Positions 12,001 through 27,000 of a stretch of DNA of 64,000 bases are shown here, piece by piece (positions within the stretch are counted from its first letter, which is position 1; the number at the start of each line of letters is the position of its first letter). The stretch is from assembly GCA_964017235.1 (NCBI GenBank), contig OZ024934.1:87324706-87388705 (forward strand). Direction: 5' to 3'. The stretch comes from Sabellastarte sp. h YS-2021. Taxonomy: Eukaryota; Annelida; Polychaeta; Sabellida; Sabellidae. A program made the translations under genes and the position numbers. The notes beneath the pieces are model-generated. The model did not search any database, was not told where the DNA came from, and saw nothing but the letters and a program-made list of their open reading frames with translations.

Positions 12001-15000
12001 TTATGTTGTTAGGGGCAAAACAACAATATAAGGAAATACACTGTATACATTGCTAGATGTATTAGCAATTATTATTAGCTTAAAAAGTAAGAAAATTATC
12101 CGTGTGTTTGTAAAATGTCCCTTCTGTAACTTCTCCCAGTTACAGTCAAGAAGGAAACCCCAATCCTTTCAAGTATTTACAACAATTATCAGAAGCAAGT
12201 TAGATTACCAGAAGAGCAGAAGTGTGTTCTTTAGAAGTCACGTCTGAGGTGATACCAGTCCTCATGGACCCGGCTTCATTGTCGATAGTGGGGGTTGTGG
12301 ATGACCAAGTCACTGTGTAAGTTTCCTGGTTAAGTGTCACGAAAGAATTCGACCGACTGATGCAATTTTCTCCAGTTGGCCAATAGAGTGTTTTCAACAG
12401 TAGAGCAAGTAGTGCATTCTTCAGAGTTCATGTTCTGCTGTGATACAAGTCCCTCCCTCATGGACCTTGCCTTGTTGTCGGTAGATGGATTTGTGGACGA
12501 CCAGAATACTGCAAAGTTGCCTGGTTAAGTATCACAAAAGAACTCCACCAATGACGTCATCTTCACCAACAAGCTGGTCACGTGACTACCGACTGGCAAT
12601 TGTTTCTAAATATGTCTCAGAAGGGCTATCCCAGCATCTGTCAAATCTTCACAGTAATTAAAGATGTGCACTTAAGAGATACTTTAAAATTTGCGTCAGC
12701 AGTGCATTCTTCAGAATTTACATTCTACTGTGATACCAGTCCCTCCCTCATGGACTTGACCTTGTTGTCGGTAGTAGGGTTTGTGGATGGCCACAATACT
12801 GTGAAGTTGCCTGGTTAAGTATCACAAGTTTTATCAACAGAAGAGCGAGATGTGAGTTCTTCAGAATTCCCGTCTACTGTGATGCCAGTCCCTCCCTCAT
12901 GGACCCAACTTTGCTGTTGGTAGTGGGGATCGTGGATGGCCAAAATAGTGAAAAGTTGTCTGGTTAAGTATCACAAAAGAACTCAACCGACTGATGTCAT
13001 CTTTTCCAGCAAGCCGGTCAGTTGATTTACCAACCAGCAATTCTTTCTAAATATAGCTCACAAGGGCTTTCCCTGCAACTTTCAAATATACATAATAAAG
13101 CTGTGCACTTAAGAGAAGAGACAGTTTAAAAATTGCTTTCGGACCAGTTACCGGCTACACAGCCTTTCTTTAACCCAACCGGTTACAGAGTGATCGCTCC
13201 AACAACTGGTTACAGAGCCTACGACTGGTTACAGAGCCTACCGACCAGTTACCGGCTATACAGCCTTGCTTCACCAAAAACGGTTACAGAGTCTACTGAC
13301 CTAGTCCATTCAACTTTGCATTGATTCTGGGGCAGGTAGATGTGGAATCATCTACAAAGAAATTGCTTGATCAGCCAGTTACAGAGTCTACTGACCGGGT
13401 GTCGACTGCACAGCTATCATCAAACAGTTTACTTAACCCAAGCTGGTTTCAGAGCCTACTGATTTAGCCCATTCAACTTGGGTTGATTCTAGGGTAGCGG
13501 GACAGGAAGTGTCTACAAATTCCCTTCAACAGGTGGCTCCGACCGTCTACAGAGACTACTGACCATGTGTCGGCTACACATTGGTCACAAGAACTCCAGG
13601 TTCGCAAGGGTGCCAGAGCCGACCATCCAGGTATCAGCTACACAATTGACTGGCAATTGCTTTCAAGTGGCTCCTTTGGTTACAGTGGTTACAGAGAAAT
13701 CCATCAAACCGGCTGCATGCCTACAGGAGATCCACAAAAGGGTAAACTAGCCACTTGGATTGACCTATCACTGTCTAAGTTACAGAGACACACCAGGCTA
13801 CTGGCCCGGCAGGTCTATTATGGGGTTGACTAGCAATGCTACAGGCCAACTGCTGCCTGATTTAATTGGTTACAGAGAAACAACAGTCTACCGGACTGGC
13901 AGAGGAGCAATAAGGGGTTACCTTGCTCCTGAAAAATTTTGGTTACAGATAAACACAAGTCTACCGGGCTGGCAGATGATGAACAGTAAAGTAACCTGTC
14001 AGCCTGGCCCATTAGCCTCTGAATACTTGGTTTGCAGAGAAACACTTGCCAACCGGTCCTAGTACAATAGCTGAAGCTCATCAAGTTTTCCAGCAACTCT
14101 GCATCACCTAGGAGCCAACCTAGGAGCATACAACTGTCCGGGGAGCAAAGACAGCGTAGAATAGTTTTCAGACTTTAATTATCTCCAGCCGAGCTTTAGC
14201 CCGGGAGGGAGATTATGAAATGATGCCTGTGTGTGCGTGCGTACGTGCGTTAGTTAGTCACGCAGATTTCTCCAAAACTACTACAGCTACAGATTTTTTG
14301 TAAATTAATTGTCCCAATGAATTTTCACGCCCTCGAAAATTTTTTTGGTTTTATGGACTTAGGCCCAAAGATAAGTGAGTAATAGCAATCTTAGCTACTT
14401 TGAGTAAAGGGCTCATAACTCAAAAACTATTGCAGTTACAACTTTTTCTTCAAATATGTTGTTCAGCTACATTGTCCTTGGCTATAAGATGGTACATAGT
14501 TTGGGGTCCCATTGCATGCCATAAGTGAGTAATAGCTATTTTCTTATTTGTAGCAAAATAATGACATAAGTAAATGTCAAATATCTTCAAAAGTATTAAA
14601 GTTAGGGAATTCTTTTCAAATATGTTGTTCATCTACTTTTTGATAAGCTATCACATAGTAAAGTTTCAGATCTGTTGCACATTGGATAGCTGAGTAATAG
14701 CTACTTTGAAATTCTACAGTTGAGTAAATCCATTGTAACTCCAAAACTAGTGCAGTTAGAGTATTTTCCTAAAATATGTTGTTCAGCTGCTTTGTCCTTA
14801 ATTATAAGATGCCATATAGTTTGGGGTTCTATTGCATGCCATAAGTGAGTAATAGCTATTTCCTTATTTGAAGCAAAATAACGACATGAGTAAATTTCAA
14901 ATATCTTCAAAAGTATTAAAATTAGGGAATTCTTTTCAAATATGTTATTCATCTAGTTTTTGGTAAGGTATCACATACTAAAGTTTGAGACCTGTTGCAC

Positions 15001-18000
15001 ATTGGATAGCTGAGTAATAGCTACTTTGAAATTGTGACTGTTGAGTAAATCCATTGTAACTCCAAAACTATTGCAGTTAGAGTATTTTCCAAAAATATGT
15101 TATTCAGCTGCTTTTCCCATATCTATAAGATGGCATATAGTTTGGGGTTCTGTTGCATGCCATAAGTGAGTAATAGCTATTTTCTTATTTGTAGCAAAAT
15201 AACAACATAAGTAAATTTCAAATATCTTCAAAAGTATTCAAGTTAGGGAAATATTTTCAAATATGTTATTCATCTAGTTTTTGATGAGCTATCAGATAGT
15301 AAAGCTGCAAACCTGTTGCACACTGGACAGCTGAGTAATAGCTACTTTGAAATTGTGACTGTTGAGTAAATCCATTGTAACTCCAAAACTACTGCAGTTA
15401 CAGGATTTTCCTAAAATAATTTGTTCAGCTACTTTTTCCTTAACTATAAGATGGCATATCATTTGGGGTTGCATTGCATGTCATAAGTGAGCAATAGCTA
15501 TTTTCTTATTTGTAGCAAAATTATGATGGAAATAAATGTCAAATACCTTCACAAGTACCAAAGTTAGGCAAATCTTTTCATTTGTTATTCATCTAGTTTT
15601 TCAAAAGCTTACTTTCCTGTGTCCTTTATATTTTTGTTGCTTTTGCAGATGTAGGTCAATAGCTAAGTGAGTAGATAGCTGAGCAAGAGCTACTAAAATG
15701 AGTAAATGTCTTTTATCTCTAAAAGTATTATAGGTAGGCAATTTCTTCTAAATAAGTCATTCACCTACTTTTGTGTGATCTACCACATAGTGAAGTTACA
15801 GAACTGTAGCTCTTTGGATAGCTGAGTAAATAGCTACTAAAATGAGTAAATGTCTTTTATCTCTAAAAGTATTACAGGTAGGCAATTTCTTCTAAATAAG
15901 TCATTCACGTACTTTTGGGTGATCTACCACATAGTGAAGTTGCAGAACTGTAGCTCTTTGGATAGCTGAGTAATAGCTATTAAAATGAGTAAATGTCTTT
16001 TATCTCTAAAAGTATTACAGATACGCAATTTCTTCTAAATAAGTCATTCACCTACTTTTGGGTGATCTACCACATAGTGAAGTTGCAGAACTGTAGCTCT
16101 TTGGATAGGTGAGTAATAGCTACCAAAATGAGTAATTGTCTTTTATCTCTAAAAGTATTACACATAGGCAATTTCTTCTAAATAAGTCATTCACCTACTT
16201 TTGTGTGATCTACCACATAGTGAAGTTGCAGAACTGTATCTCTATGGATAGCTGAGTAATAGCTACTAAAATGAGTAAATGTCTTTTATCTCTAAAAGTA
16301 TTACAGGTAGGCAATTTCTTCTAAATAAATCATTCACCTACTTTTGGGTGATCTACCACATAGTGAAGTTGCAGAACTGTAGCTCTTTGGATAACTGAGT
16401 AATAGCTACTAAAATGAGCAAATGTCTTTTATCTGTAAAAGTATTACAGGTAGGCAATTTCTTCTAAATAAGTCATTCACCTACTTTTGGGTGATCTACC
16501 ACATAGTGAAGTTGTAGAACTCTAGCTCTTTGGATAGCTGAGTAATAGCTACTAAAATGAGTAAATGTCTTTTATCTCTAAAAGTATTACAGGTAGGCAA
16601 TTTCTTCTAAATAAGTCATTCACGTACTTTTGGGCAATTTCGTCCTTACCTACTTTGGGTTGATCTACTGCATAATAAAGTTGCAGAACTGTAGCTCTTT
16701 GGATGGCAGAGTAATAGCTACTAAAGTGAGTAAATGCCTTTTGTCTTTAAAAGTATTGCAATCTAACATTAAACTTGTTGTCACTTCTACATGTGCCTCC
16801 ATCTCACAAGAAAATTTATATTCCACTATCTTTAGTACATCTAGTTTATACAGCGGGAGATAAATGCATGCGTCAGAATGCTTGTTATTAGATCAAATGA
16901 TTTTCTGCCCAGGCTCAGCAATACGCCAGTGGCTGCTCCAGATCTGCCTAGACAGACCAGATTGCACCAGTTTGGGAGATATAAGAAGCCCTAAGGGCTG
17001 GCCCCAAGATCAGAAGAATCCTCATGGAAGACAACTCTCTTCCCTTCCAGATCTGACCAATTGATCAGATCACTGACCTTCATAAGTGGCCATGTGCTTC
17101 CTCTCAGGAACAGATACCTGACTGAGGCATGACGTGCATTATCCAGGAATGCAGTAGCACTGGTCAGACCACAGAACTCCTAGGCTTCTTCGACTTTCCT
17201 TGGTACCAAGCCCAACAACTTGTCTATCCGCAGCACCCTTGGATGTTACGGTGCTAACCAAGGAAGTGAATCTTACACAAGGGTATAAGGATCCACCAAC
17301 CTGTCTCCTAAGGTTGGCTAGTGAACTTGGAGAAATCAGAACTGGGCCCCAAACAGGTCTACGACTTCTGGAGGTGGAGGGTACCAGAATCACTAGGAAA
17401 AGTGATCCCTATCACCAAGTCTCTGCATCCCCATCTAAATGGTGGCTGGAGGAAGACAGTGTGCTTCAAGGTCAACCATTATGCTACTAAAACATGCTGT
17501 GCAAATCTTACGGACTCATCAAAAGAAGGATGGGACGCTCACTTAACCGAGCATACAGCAAGGGGACCTGATCCCTTCCAGAAAGCAAGCTGCATATCAA
17601 TTACATGGAACTGGAAGTGGTTTTCTTCTCCCTGAAAGAGTTCCAAGACCTCTGCTCAGACAAGATAATGCTCGTAGCAACCAACAACACACCAGTGGTG
17701 TCATACTTAGACAAGGAAGGAGACATGAGGTTGGGCTCACTGTGTGCCCTTTTGTGGAGAATCCTGACCTGGTGTGCCAGGAAACAGGTGACTTAAAGTT
17801 GGATACATTCCAGACCGGCTGAATGTGGTACCAGACAATCTGTCCAGGTTAGGCCAGACAATTCAAACAGAGTGGTCTCTCCTTCCAGAGGTCTTCCAGA
17901 CAATATGCAACAGGTGGCACTAACCTCAAATAGACCTTTTTGTGATGAGGTTCAACAACAAACTAGCCAAATTTGTGTCACCAGTGCTGGACCACCAGAC

Positions 18001-21000
18001 CTGGGCAGTTGATGCACTCAGCCTGCCATTGGAGGACCTGGATCCATATGCCTTCACACCAACAGCTATCTGCGGCAAAGTGGCGAAGTTGCAGGACTAC
18101 CCATGCAGGAGAATCATTCTGATTGCTCCGGGGTGGCTCAACATGCCCTATTTCTGGGATCTAGGCCATATCCAGCCAAATCCCACTGAGCCTGCCCATT
18201 CTGCCAAACCTTTTCACTCAGCCATTCAATCAGACTCCTCGCAGGAATCTGTCAAACCTAAATCTGCATGCATGGCTCCTAGAGCCTTGGCAATCAAGGA
18301 GCAGGGCTTCTCCGAGGTAGTGGCAGAACAAATTGAGGCTCGTCAGAGACGATCAATCCGATCAGTGTATGAGGCAAAGTGGCCTATTTTTTACAAAGTG
18401 GTGCCTCAGTAATCAGGTGGACTTCAGGGCACCCCCTATAAATTCAGTAGCTGACTTCCTTATGTATCTGTTTCAAGACAGGAAATTACAGCCCAGTACC
18501 ATTGATGGATACAGGTCAGCTGGGAAAACTGGGAAATTCACCCATTAATGTCAGCAAAGATGAAAATCTCATTCCTCTCCTGGATAGTTTCCACAGAGAC
18601 ATATCCAAAGGACGGAGAGTAATCGCCTCCTGGAACCTCTCCCTGGTGTTGCACCAGCTGACAAAGGCCCCATTTGAATCAATTAAAGAGGACTCTTTGA
18701 AGTATTTGACCTTCAAGATGGTTTTTTTGCCTCTTAACCCTATGGTCGGGCAAACGTAGAAGTGAGATACATGCTTGGCAAACAAGAACATCAGACATCG
18801 GTGTCCCTGTATCCATCTCCCAGCTTTCTTTCCAAAAATCAGCTGGCCAATGAGGGTCCAAACAGTGTGGCCCCAGTGGTTGTACCAGCCTTGGCCCCAA
18901 CTCTGAATAAGTCCCTCAAGCCCGATTGGTCCTTGTGTCCAGTCACAGCATTGCGCTACTATTTGGACAGGACCTCGAAGGATGTGGCTTGGGCTGATTC
19001 AGAGCTTTTTCACTTGGGCCCAGTATTGGCTGCTAAGCAGATCCACAAATAGCCCGTATATTGAGATTTGTTGATTAAAAAAAAGCCTGTCATGTGCTTT
19101 TCTTGGTGAGGTTTATTTCCCGGGACTAAACTCATCCCTATCTTCCCCTACCTCAGAGCAGGTCTGTAAAGAGGAGGGGGGCAGCGTCAGTATATCCCTT
19201 GCAACCGGGCATTGGTAACTGACCATAGACCTACAGGTTTCCTGACTCCAAGTTAACCTAGGCCTGGGGGGAAATTTTGTTGCTTGTTTATGAGTCCACT
19301 TAAGTCCCTAGTAACTTAACCATCGACCAAGCGGTAGTTATTCAGCAATTGTCCATTGGATAGGATGTATTAATGCAATAAAATTGCAATTTAATAAGTA
19401 AATTAAATCTTTATAAGTTAATACCCTATCCAATGGACAGGCAAAGCCCTCCGAACCGACCCTGCTATCAACTTACTAGGGGTCTAAGTATGTTTAGACA
19501 ACAAAAAAGATGAACTGATGTCACACTGTCTAGACAGGAAGAAAGCTGACCGGTAAAGCAATTGTCCATTGGATAGGGTATTAACTTTTAAAAATTTAAT
19601 TTACTTATTAAATTTGCAATTTAATGACTAAGGGATTTACCTTTACTGACTTACCTTTAATGACTTACCTTTAACATGTTCCAGGTATTCCACCCAATCA
19701 GGTGGTGCCAAGCCAGCAGCGCTATGTGAGTGCTGCTAACTCACAGGCCGGTGGCTTCAAAATGCCCAGCACTACAGCCGCAGCACAGACCCCAGTGACA
19801 GGGCAGTACTCCAATGCCAAGCAGACTGCACAGAAAATACTGGATACTGTCAGGAACAACAGGGGTAGGGTAGAACAACTAAAAAGAAATAACATATTTT
19901 TTCCAAATTATCAAGTGGAGGATTCTCAATTTTATGGGTTTTTTTCACAGTGTTATTTTCACAGCAGAATTACAATGTAAATATTTATAGTATACTAAAT
20001 TACTTTTTCTTTATGCTTTTGATAAGCTTGCATTCCTTTTTTAAAAGTGTGATTTATGACTATATGCTGCCTATATTTGCTTCTTATATGCTTCCACTGG
20101 TTTAATTATATCCCCAGACATAAGTCCATAAGCTCCATTGCACCACTGTAGAAATTGCCTTGTGTACATAATAACTCAAAAACAGTTCAACATTTTTGAG
20201 TCCTTAAGTAGCTAAATATTAAACTTACCTCAGTTCAACTTGACACATTTACTGAGGTCACCCAAAACAACATTTCTATGGTCTATTCACCTTACTGCAT
20301 ACTCCCTGTCTTTTTTTCTCATACAATATGTAATATATCTCGAATTTTAAAATTATAAGTTGATCTATTGAAATCTAATCACAGAGTTTTTATACTACAG
20401 TATTTCATATATTTCTAGCTAATTTGAGATGCATGTTAACCACATTAATATCTAAACTTTGGTAAATTTTCACTTCCATTTTCACCCCGGTATAAGTTTA
20501 ATGAATAGCTACATCTCCCTCATGTTCTCTCTCTCTCTCATATATCTTGCTGCATTAGTTTGATAAGTGATAAGCATATATGAGGTATAACTAGACATAA
20601 GGATTTATTCTGATCAGAAATAAAACCCTTGTGATATGCTTTGTAGTTCTATGATTCTTCTATATTGGTGGAGCACAAATGTGCATTTATTGAGGAAAAA
20701 AAATGAAAATTTTAGAATTATAAATTGATCTGACAAGGTCTAATGACAGGGTTTCATAATATTTCACCTCTCCACCAGCATTAAAGGCACAAAAAATAGA
20801 TAGAACTTATGTTGGCTTGCTAATTTACAATAGGCAGTAAAGTTGAGTAAATTGTTTAAATACTTTGTAAAAAGGATGAAACTTGTCATTGCAAGAAGAT
20901 TGAAAATGGAATAAATTAAACTCTTTTTAATAGTTATGTACTGCTCGTCTGGGGATATTATTTTGAAAAATACAATATTTTCTAGGTTGAATTGCTTGAG

Positions 21001-24000
21001 TTTTCAGATTAGTGGATATTTAATAGTGTCTTCATAATAATTATGCAGTACAGGAAATGGGTCCCACTGAATATCCATATTTTTCCAAAATATGGCCCGG
21101 GCGTTAATTATTTTTAAATGGCATCAGACCAGGCGTTAAATTGAACCAGGCGTTCTTTTGAAATACAAAAAACAGTGTTATAAATTGTGAACAGTGTCCT
21201 TGGAACTAGGCGTTAATTTGAACCAGGCGTTTATTTGAATCTGGGCATTATTTTGGAAATTTACGGTACCCAATGAATACCGGTGGTGTAAGAGATGGAC
21301 TGTGTGGGGATGTGTTAGCATTAAGTTAACCAAATTTAGTTAATAGTTTTTATCTAATTGAATATGCCTGCTAACAGAATGTGGAGTGAGTTAATGGAAA
21401 TAAAACATGCTCATGAAAGTCAGTAGACTTAATCACAAATCTTTACTTTGGGTGTTAGTTTTGACACAATGAACGAGAAAATTTTATAACAGTCTGGATT
21501 TTACACTGGAAGTAGGGAGTGTAACATTTTTCCTTCTGGAGGGAAATGCTGACATAGTGCACTAAGAAAGGACCATGTCCAAGGTCTACAGAGTCAGAGA
21601 AAAAGCCTTAAAATATGTAATATCCAAGAAAAAGTGAATACTGGCATACATTTATTGTATACATGTTATTAGGTTTTTTTCACTATTCTCTGTACAGACA
21701 AGTGAGATGCTTACTATAAAATTTTGTTTCAGTATTTCAAGAAAGTGGTCTAAATACTATAACTTTGTACTACTTTCTTATCCCTCCCATTCAGTGAGAA
21801 AACGTGAATCCAGTAATATTGTCATGTCTTTGGTGGCCTAGAGATTAGCAAGTTTGTCTTCTAATGACAGAGTGTCACCTCTGTATGGGTTTCAATTCCC
21901 ACATGTGGCAATGCTGAGGGGATGTTCCAATATAAATACAGTAACTTTGACGTTATCCAGTAACCTTCTACTTCCAGGACAAACTCCGGGCAGTGGCGGT
22001 TCAGATGATAATATGACGTCAATGTCCACCTCCATTAACCCTCAGCAACAGCAACAGCAGTCTGCAAATGTAAGTGTTAGTGCTGGGACAACGTTCACAA
22101 ACTTCGGCATTATCGCTCGCTGGCACATTGTCGATCAATGATCGGTAAAATTTAAGTACAACCGAAAGTAGGAATTATTGACTAAACTCATTTCTTTGTA
22201 GGTATTTTGACATAATAAAATTGTATTTTGCCATAATTTTGTACTTTTATTGCGTAAAATAGCCTTACCTTATCCTCACAAGTGCTTGTTTGGTTTTGTG
22301 GAGCAAAAACGTATCGACCGACAAGAATTTTTTAAGGAATATTCTTGTCACAAGAGGTGACCCCTTTGTCTGCGCATGTCCGCGCTTGCGCAGTAGTTGT
22401 TGTCGACAGAAGATTGTCGAGAGCTTTTCATTATATTTTTGGTCGATATGGGAGCAACACATACTTTTCCTTATTATCGTCCATTCACGGATGAAAATCT
22501 ATGAAGTTTTGAAGCGTGCAAGCGTGCACTTACCTGTAGTTGTCCATTATTCGACTGGTACTACCACTATTCTGCCTCCCTTGTCCTGAAAAGGGTCAGA
22601 ATAAGATGTTGTGCAAGAAGATGTTGCTGTAAAATCTTCAGTGGAAGATAGTGTATATCTTCGGCTGTACTCGCCCATTATTCGACTGGAACTACATCCT
22701 TGTCGAGGAAGGGATGCAGAAGATTTTGCTGTTAAGTTCTCAGTGGAAAGTTGCTTTATTGTCCCTTAATTGATGGCACAACATGAGTATTAGCTTATGC
22801 TCGAAAACAAAGAAGAAAGAATGCACTTGTCTTGGCAGCGGAGGTCGTAGATTCTTTACTGTGGGTGGAGCGCCACTCTGGTACAGTAACAGGTCTTCCT
22901 CCAAAAGAACGACTACAGAAGCGTACCCACTGATCCTTGCAGTTATTATTTTGCTTACCAGCAGGTACAGTGAACTTCCTGCTTCTCAGATATGAAAATA
23001 TGGACAGATTACCTTCCTTTGCTATAAATTTGGATGAAGATCCAACAGACATCTTTGTCTGCTTGTCTGTTCAGCCCTGTTGAAGAATTGCAATAACTAT
23101 CTACTAGATAATAAAACCTTCCTATGGCCATGTCTCCAGTGGAAAGAATACTGTGACTTTTGAGTTAATTCTTTTGCAAACTCAACGAAGATCAAACTGG
23201 CTAGATGAGAAATGGTGTTGAAGTCCTTGCTTCCAACCGTTACGACTGTGTTTTGCACAGTATATACAGGACAGGGGCCATGTCCAGTAATTATTTGTCC
23301 TGTTACCCTCTGATATGTAGAAGGAAAACATCGAGCAGTAATTTTACAGATCTTCATATAATCACTCCTCCTAGTTTACCAGGAGAGATGGATACAGAGG
23401 AACATGGCTACATTAATGCAAGTCACCATGGGGGCTCTTCTTGCAGTATTACTGGCAGTGATGGGATTTTTTTATTGCCATCCCAGAGTTGTGCGAATCT
23501 TGAGTTGGAGTTGTCGAATTACTCCCCAATCGAATTCGCCAATGCCTGTACTACCCACAATGCAAAGCGATGACGTCAGACAGGAAAACATGGCTACAGT
23601 ACTAAATATACCGCTTAAATGCTTCAAAAGAAAGTGATTTATCCATTCAACAATTGCAGAACTACAGGTTTCTATGGCGGTTTATTTGTTGTATAGAAAC
23701 TCGGCTAATGACGACCTGTGATAGATCTCAGTGTCCTGAATTGATATCTAACTACGTACGACTTCAACGGTCACTGTCCATGAGTGAAGTTCGTTTATTA
23801 TGTCAATAAGTACCTGTTTGTCTCATCGTTTAAACTGGAGACAGCAGAAATTATTAGAAGTTAGAAGATGCGTTCTTCTATGTACCGATGCACAACATCT
23901 ACTTCAGGTTAATGTACACGTTCAAACCAATCAGTTCAAAGCAATATGAAATTCGGGTTAGCGACCCCTCTACACTATCAGGCGAGTAGTAAAGAAGCAA

Positions 24001-27000
24001 AACTCTTTCTTCAGTCTCACGGAATAGGAGTTCACCATATACCTAAACCACTGGTTGTTTAGTGTACGTAAAAGACACCTGTAGTGGGTTCAAACCAAAG
24101 AACTCCTCAAATTATTCATCAACTGGGCTTCGTAATATCGATTTCCTAGGTTACCACTGCATTTTGGTACCAGGAAATTTCTTTCACCATATACCTAGAC
24201 TACTGGTTGTTTAGTGTACGTAAAAGACACCAGTATTGGGTTCAAACCAAAGAACTCATCCAATTATTCATCACGGGGCTTCGTGATATTGATTTCCTAG
24301 GTTACCACTGCATTTTGGTACCAGGAAATTTCTTTCTACCTCGAATAAATTAAATACCTGAGAATCTATTCAAGACATGGCGATCTCATCACAATCAACC
24401 CCAAGGTTGCTTATATCCCAGGTAGGGATACTAACATCTTTGGAAAACACTATACCAATGGGTCTCTTACGTATGTGTGCCTTTCAGTGGTATCTAGAAA
24501 AAACTGGCAATATCTCCAGTCACTAGTTGTGAGAATTCCTGTTTCAAATCCTTCTGAAAAGGCATATTCAGCGGTGGAAAATGCCAAAAAATGGGAAATA
24601 GGATGCCTTTTCTATACACAGGTGCACAATTCCCTTATTTTCGTAGATGCATTAAACCAGGGTTGATGATCCCATCTAAAAGCATCACAGTCAGTGGCTT
24701 TGGACAGTTAAAAATGTATATATTACATTTCAATGTCATACAACTGAAGGCAGTGTGTTCAGCCCTTAAAAGCTTTCAAGACAAATTCTACACAAAAGAA
24801 TTCTGATAGCATCAGACAACACTGTGTTCGGTTATCTGAACAAACAGGGGGGGGGGGGGGGGGAGCATATACCTCCTAGTTTGGCGCAGCTTGGCCTACT
24901 GCAATCCTTGTAATATACTCATAACAGACAGACATATTCTTGGTTGCTTAAAGGTCATACTCAACATCATCTCCAGAAGGGATAAAGGTTTGGCGCATCC
25001 TGGCCTACTGCAATCCTTGGAATATGCTCATAAGAGACAGAAATATTCTGGAGTTGCTTAAATGTCATACTCAATGATCTCTACAGAAGGGACAAAAGTA
25101 ATCTGTACAGAATGGTTCTTACTCCCTTTATGGTTCTAGACAACGTGCAAGTTTGGCACAAATCAACAATAGGTGTTTTATGCAGGTATGCTGCATCTTG
25201 GCCTACTGCAATTCCTGAAATATTCTCTTATGAGCCAGATATATTCAGGATTGCCTAGATGTCATGACAGCCTCTCCACAAAGAACGAAATAATACAGAC
25301 AGGATAGTCTCTTCATCTTTAAATATTCTATTTGATTTACATAGTTTGTCAAATACCAATGGTAGAGATGTTTGCCACCAATATGAGTCACAAACTTCCA
25401 TTCTATATTGCCAGTCCCGGATGCAAATGCTCTGAACATAGAGGCATTAAACATCTTGTTGGAGGTTCTGGACTGCTAGGCCTTTTGTCCCATACCACTT
25501 ATTCCAAAAAGTCATTGAACACCAGGTGTAGTGGCCCCTTGGTGGCCTATGATGCATTGGCGTTGGGGTCTGGTGAGTCATTCAACCAAACCTCCATTAC
25601 AGCTACTTCACTGGTCTCAGAAACAGCCATTCAGTCAGAAATACTATCTGAATCTGTTGCATTGGCACCTTCATGCTTGGCACCTTAACACCACTCAGAA
25701 TCTCTTATATCATTTTCTGAGCAAGGGGTAGAGAGATTTAGGGCATCTCAAGGATCCTCATCTTGGAATGGATGAGTCATGATGGGCCATTTTGAGCTCT
25801 GGTACCCCCAGAATAAGGTGGCCATCTCAGAGCCTACTGTCTCAAATATACCAGATTTTTTTATCCATTTTACTTGCAAAAATCTGAAACCTGTCACTAT
25901 TGTTAGCTTTGCAGTAGCCATAGCTGATCATTTACATTTTTTGTGCAGGAGTTGAGCAAAAGCCTGGATCTTTATAGGCCTATTGCAAGTGTTTATAGAG
26001 AGAAGCCCACTGCTAACAGAGGTGTAGCATCAAGGGATTTGCCTTTGCTTCTGTTGGTTTTCACAAAGGGCTCCTTATTAACCTTTAAAGGAGGTCAGTC
26101 AAAAAAAAAAAAAATTTGACTTGCAAGACTGTTGCAATGGCATTGGAAGTGTATTCTGGGACTTTGGCTCCTTCAGACACAAGCCTCATAGGAAGGAGGT
26201 TACAGTTTCTCCCTCCTACCTACCTTTTCAGCAAGCACCTATTACCCTCAATTGGTCTAGATTGGCTCCAGTGGTCACTTCAGCTCTAGATCATTCCTGA
26301 ACTCAAATTGCCTGGACACATGATTCGTTGTCCTCCTACAGCACTTACATCCTTCTTGGACAGGACTACTGCTTGGAGAAAAGGGAAAGTCTCCTTCTCC
26401 TGCCTTTTAGCAAGAATCAGTTAGCTTCTGATGCCCCAGATTGCTCAAACCAGTGGTCATTCCAGCTCACAAACCTTTCTTGAGCTGACGTTGGACTGAT
26501 GTTGTGACACTCTGCCCTCTTACAGTACTTAGTTACTATCAAGACAGTACAAGTACTTCAAGGAGGTGAAGAAACTCTTGCTTATATCTTTTAAGGAAGG
26601 CTTGATGGAGATATCTTGAGTTCTGCTATCTCTTCCTGGATCAATCTGGATGCATGATTAGATTGCCAGTCCTTTAATTCTGATTTTCAGAATCCATACA
26701 TTGAGACACATATTACATCCATGGCTGCCTCTTTAGTTTTCAAGAGTGGGGTCTTACCTGAGCAGATATCAAACTCTTGTTATTGGAACACCCACAATTC
26801 TTTACTACATTCCACGCGAAGATGTAGCTTGGCAATCCCATGACCAGTCCATGAACAAATTGGGTCTTGTGGATTCACCTCACCATGTAGTCAATTTTTG
26901 TGTATTTATACATGTTATTCATATGACTCGCATATTTTCTTCTCTCCAGTTATACAAGTGTTGTGTCACTGACATATGTCTTTCTTAACTTACATACGGC

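Larger units (their letters stand above)
11557..19620 (+). mobile_element. DIRS-type tyrosine-recombinase retrotransposon, copy 1 (decayed, with a nested element)
   Basis: The left inverted terminal repeat (11557-11745) has CCTATCCAATGGACAATTGC and TGTCTAGACAG...GATG. The right one (19440-19620) has the same in inverse order, including CAATTGTCCATTGGATAGGG. An internal complementary region at 19345-19440 fuses the complements of both outer ends. This ITR plus internal complementary layout is diagnostic of DIRS elements, which integrate through a circle and leave no target duplication; none is seen. Interior: a repetitive unassigned 5' part, a reverse transcriptase scar, RNase H, connection region and recombinase. 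The element at 14180-16891 lies inside it. Host minisatellite flanks both sides. Confidence 0.88.

Noticed and set aside
13565..14129. Open frames of 88-100 residues in the DIRS 5' region
   Set aside because: They overlap on both strands and follow the GGTTACAGAG repeat. No conserved motif supports a protein.
19702..19980. ORF continuing past 19864
   Set aside because: The MED25 part ends at the GTAGGG donor. The residues after it are intron read-through.
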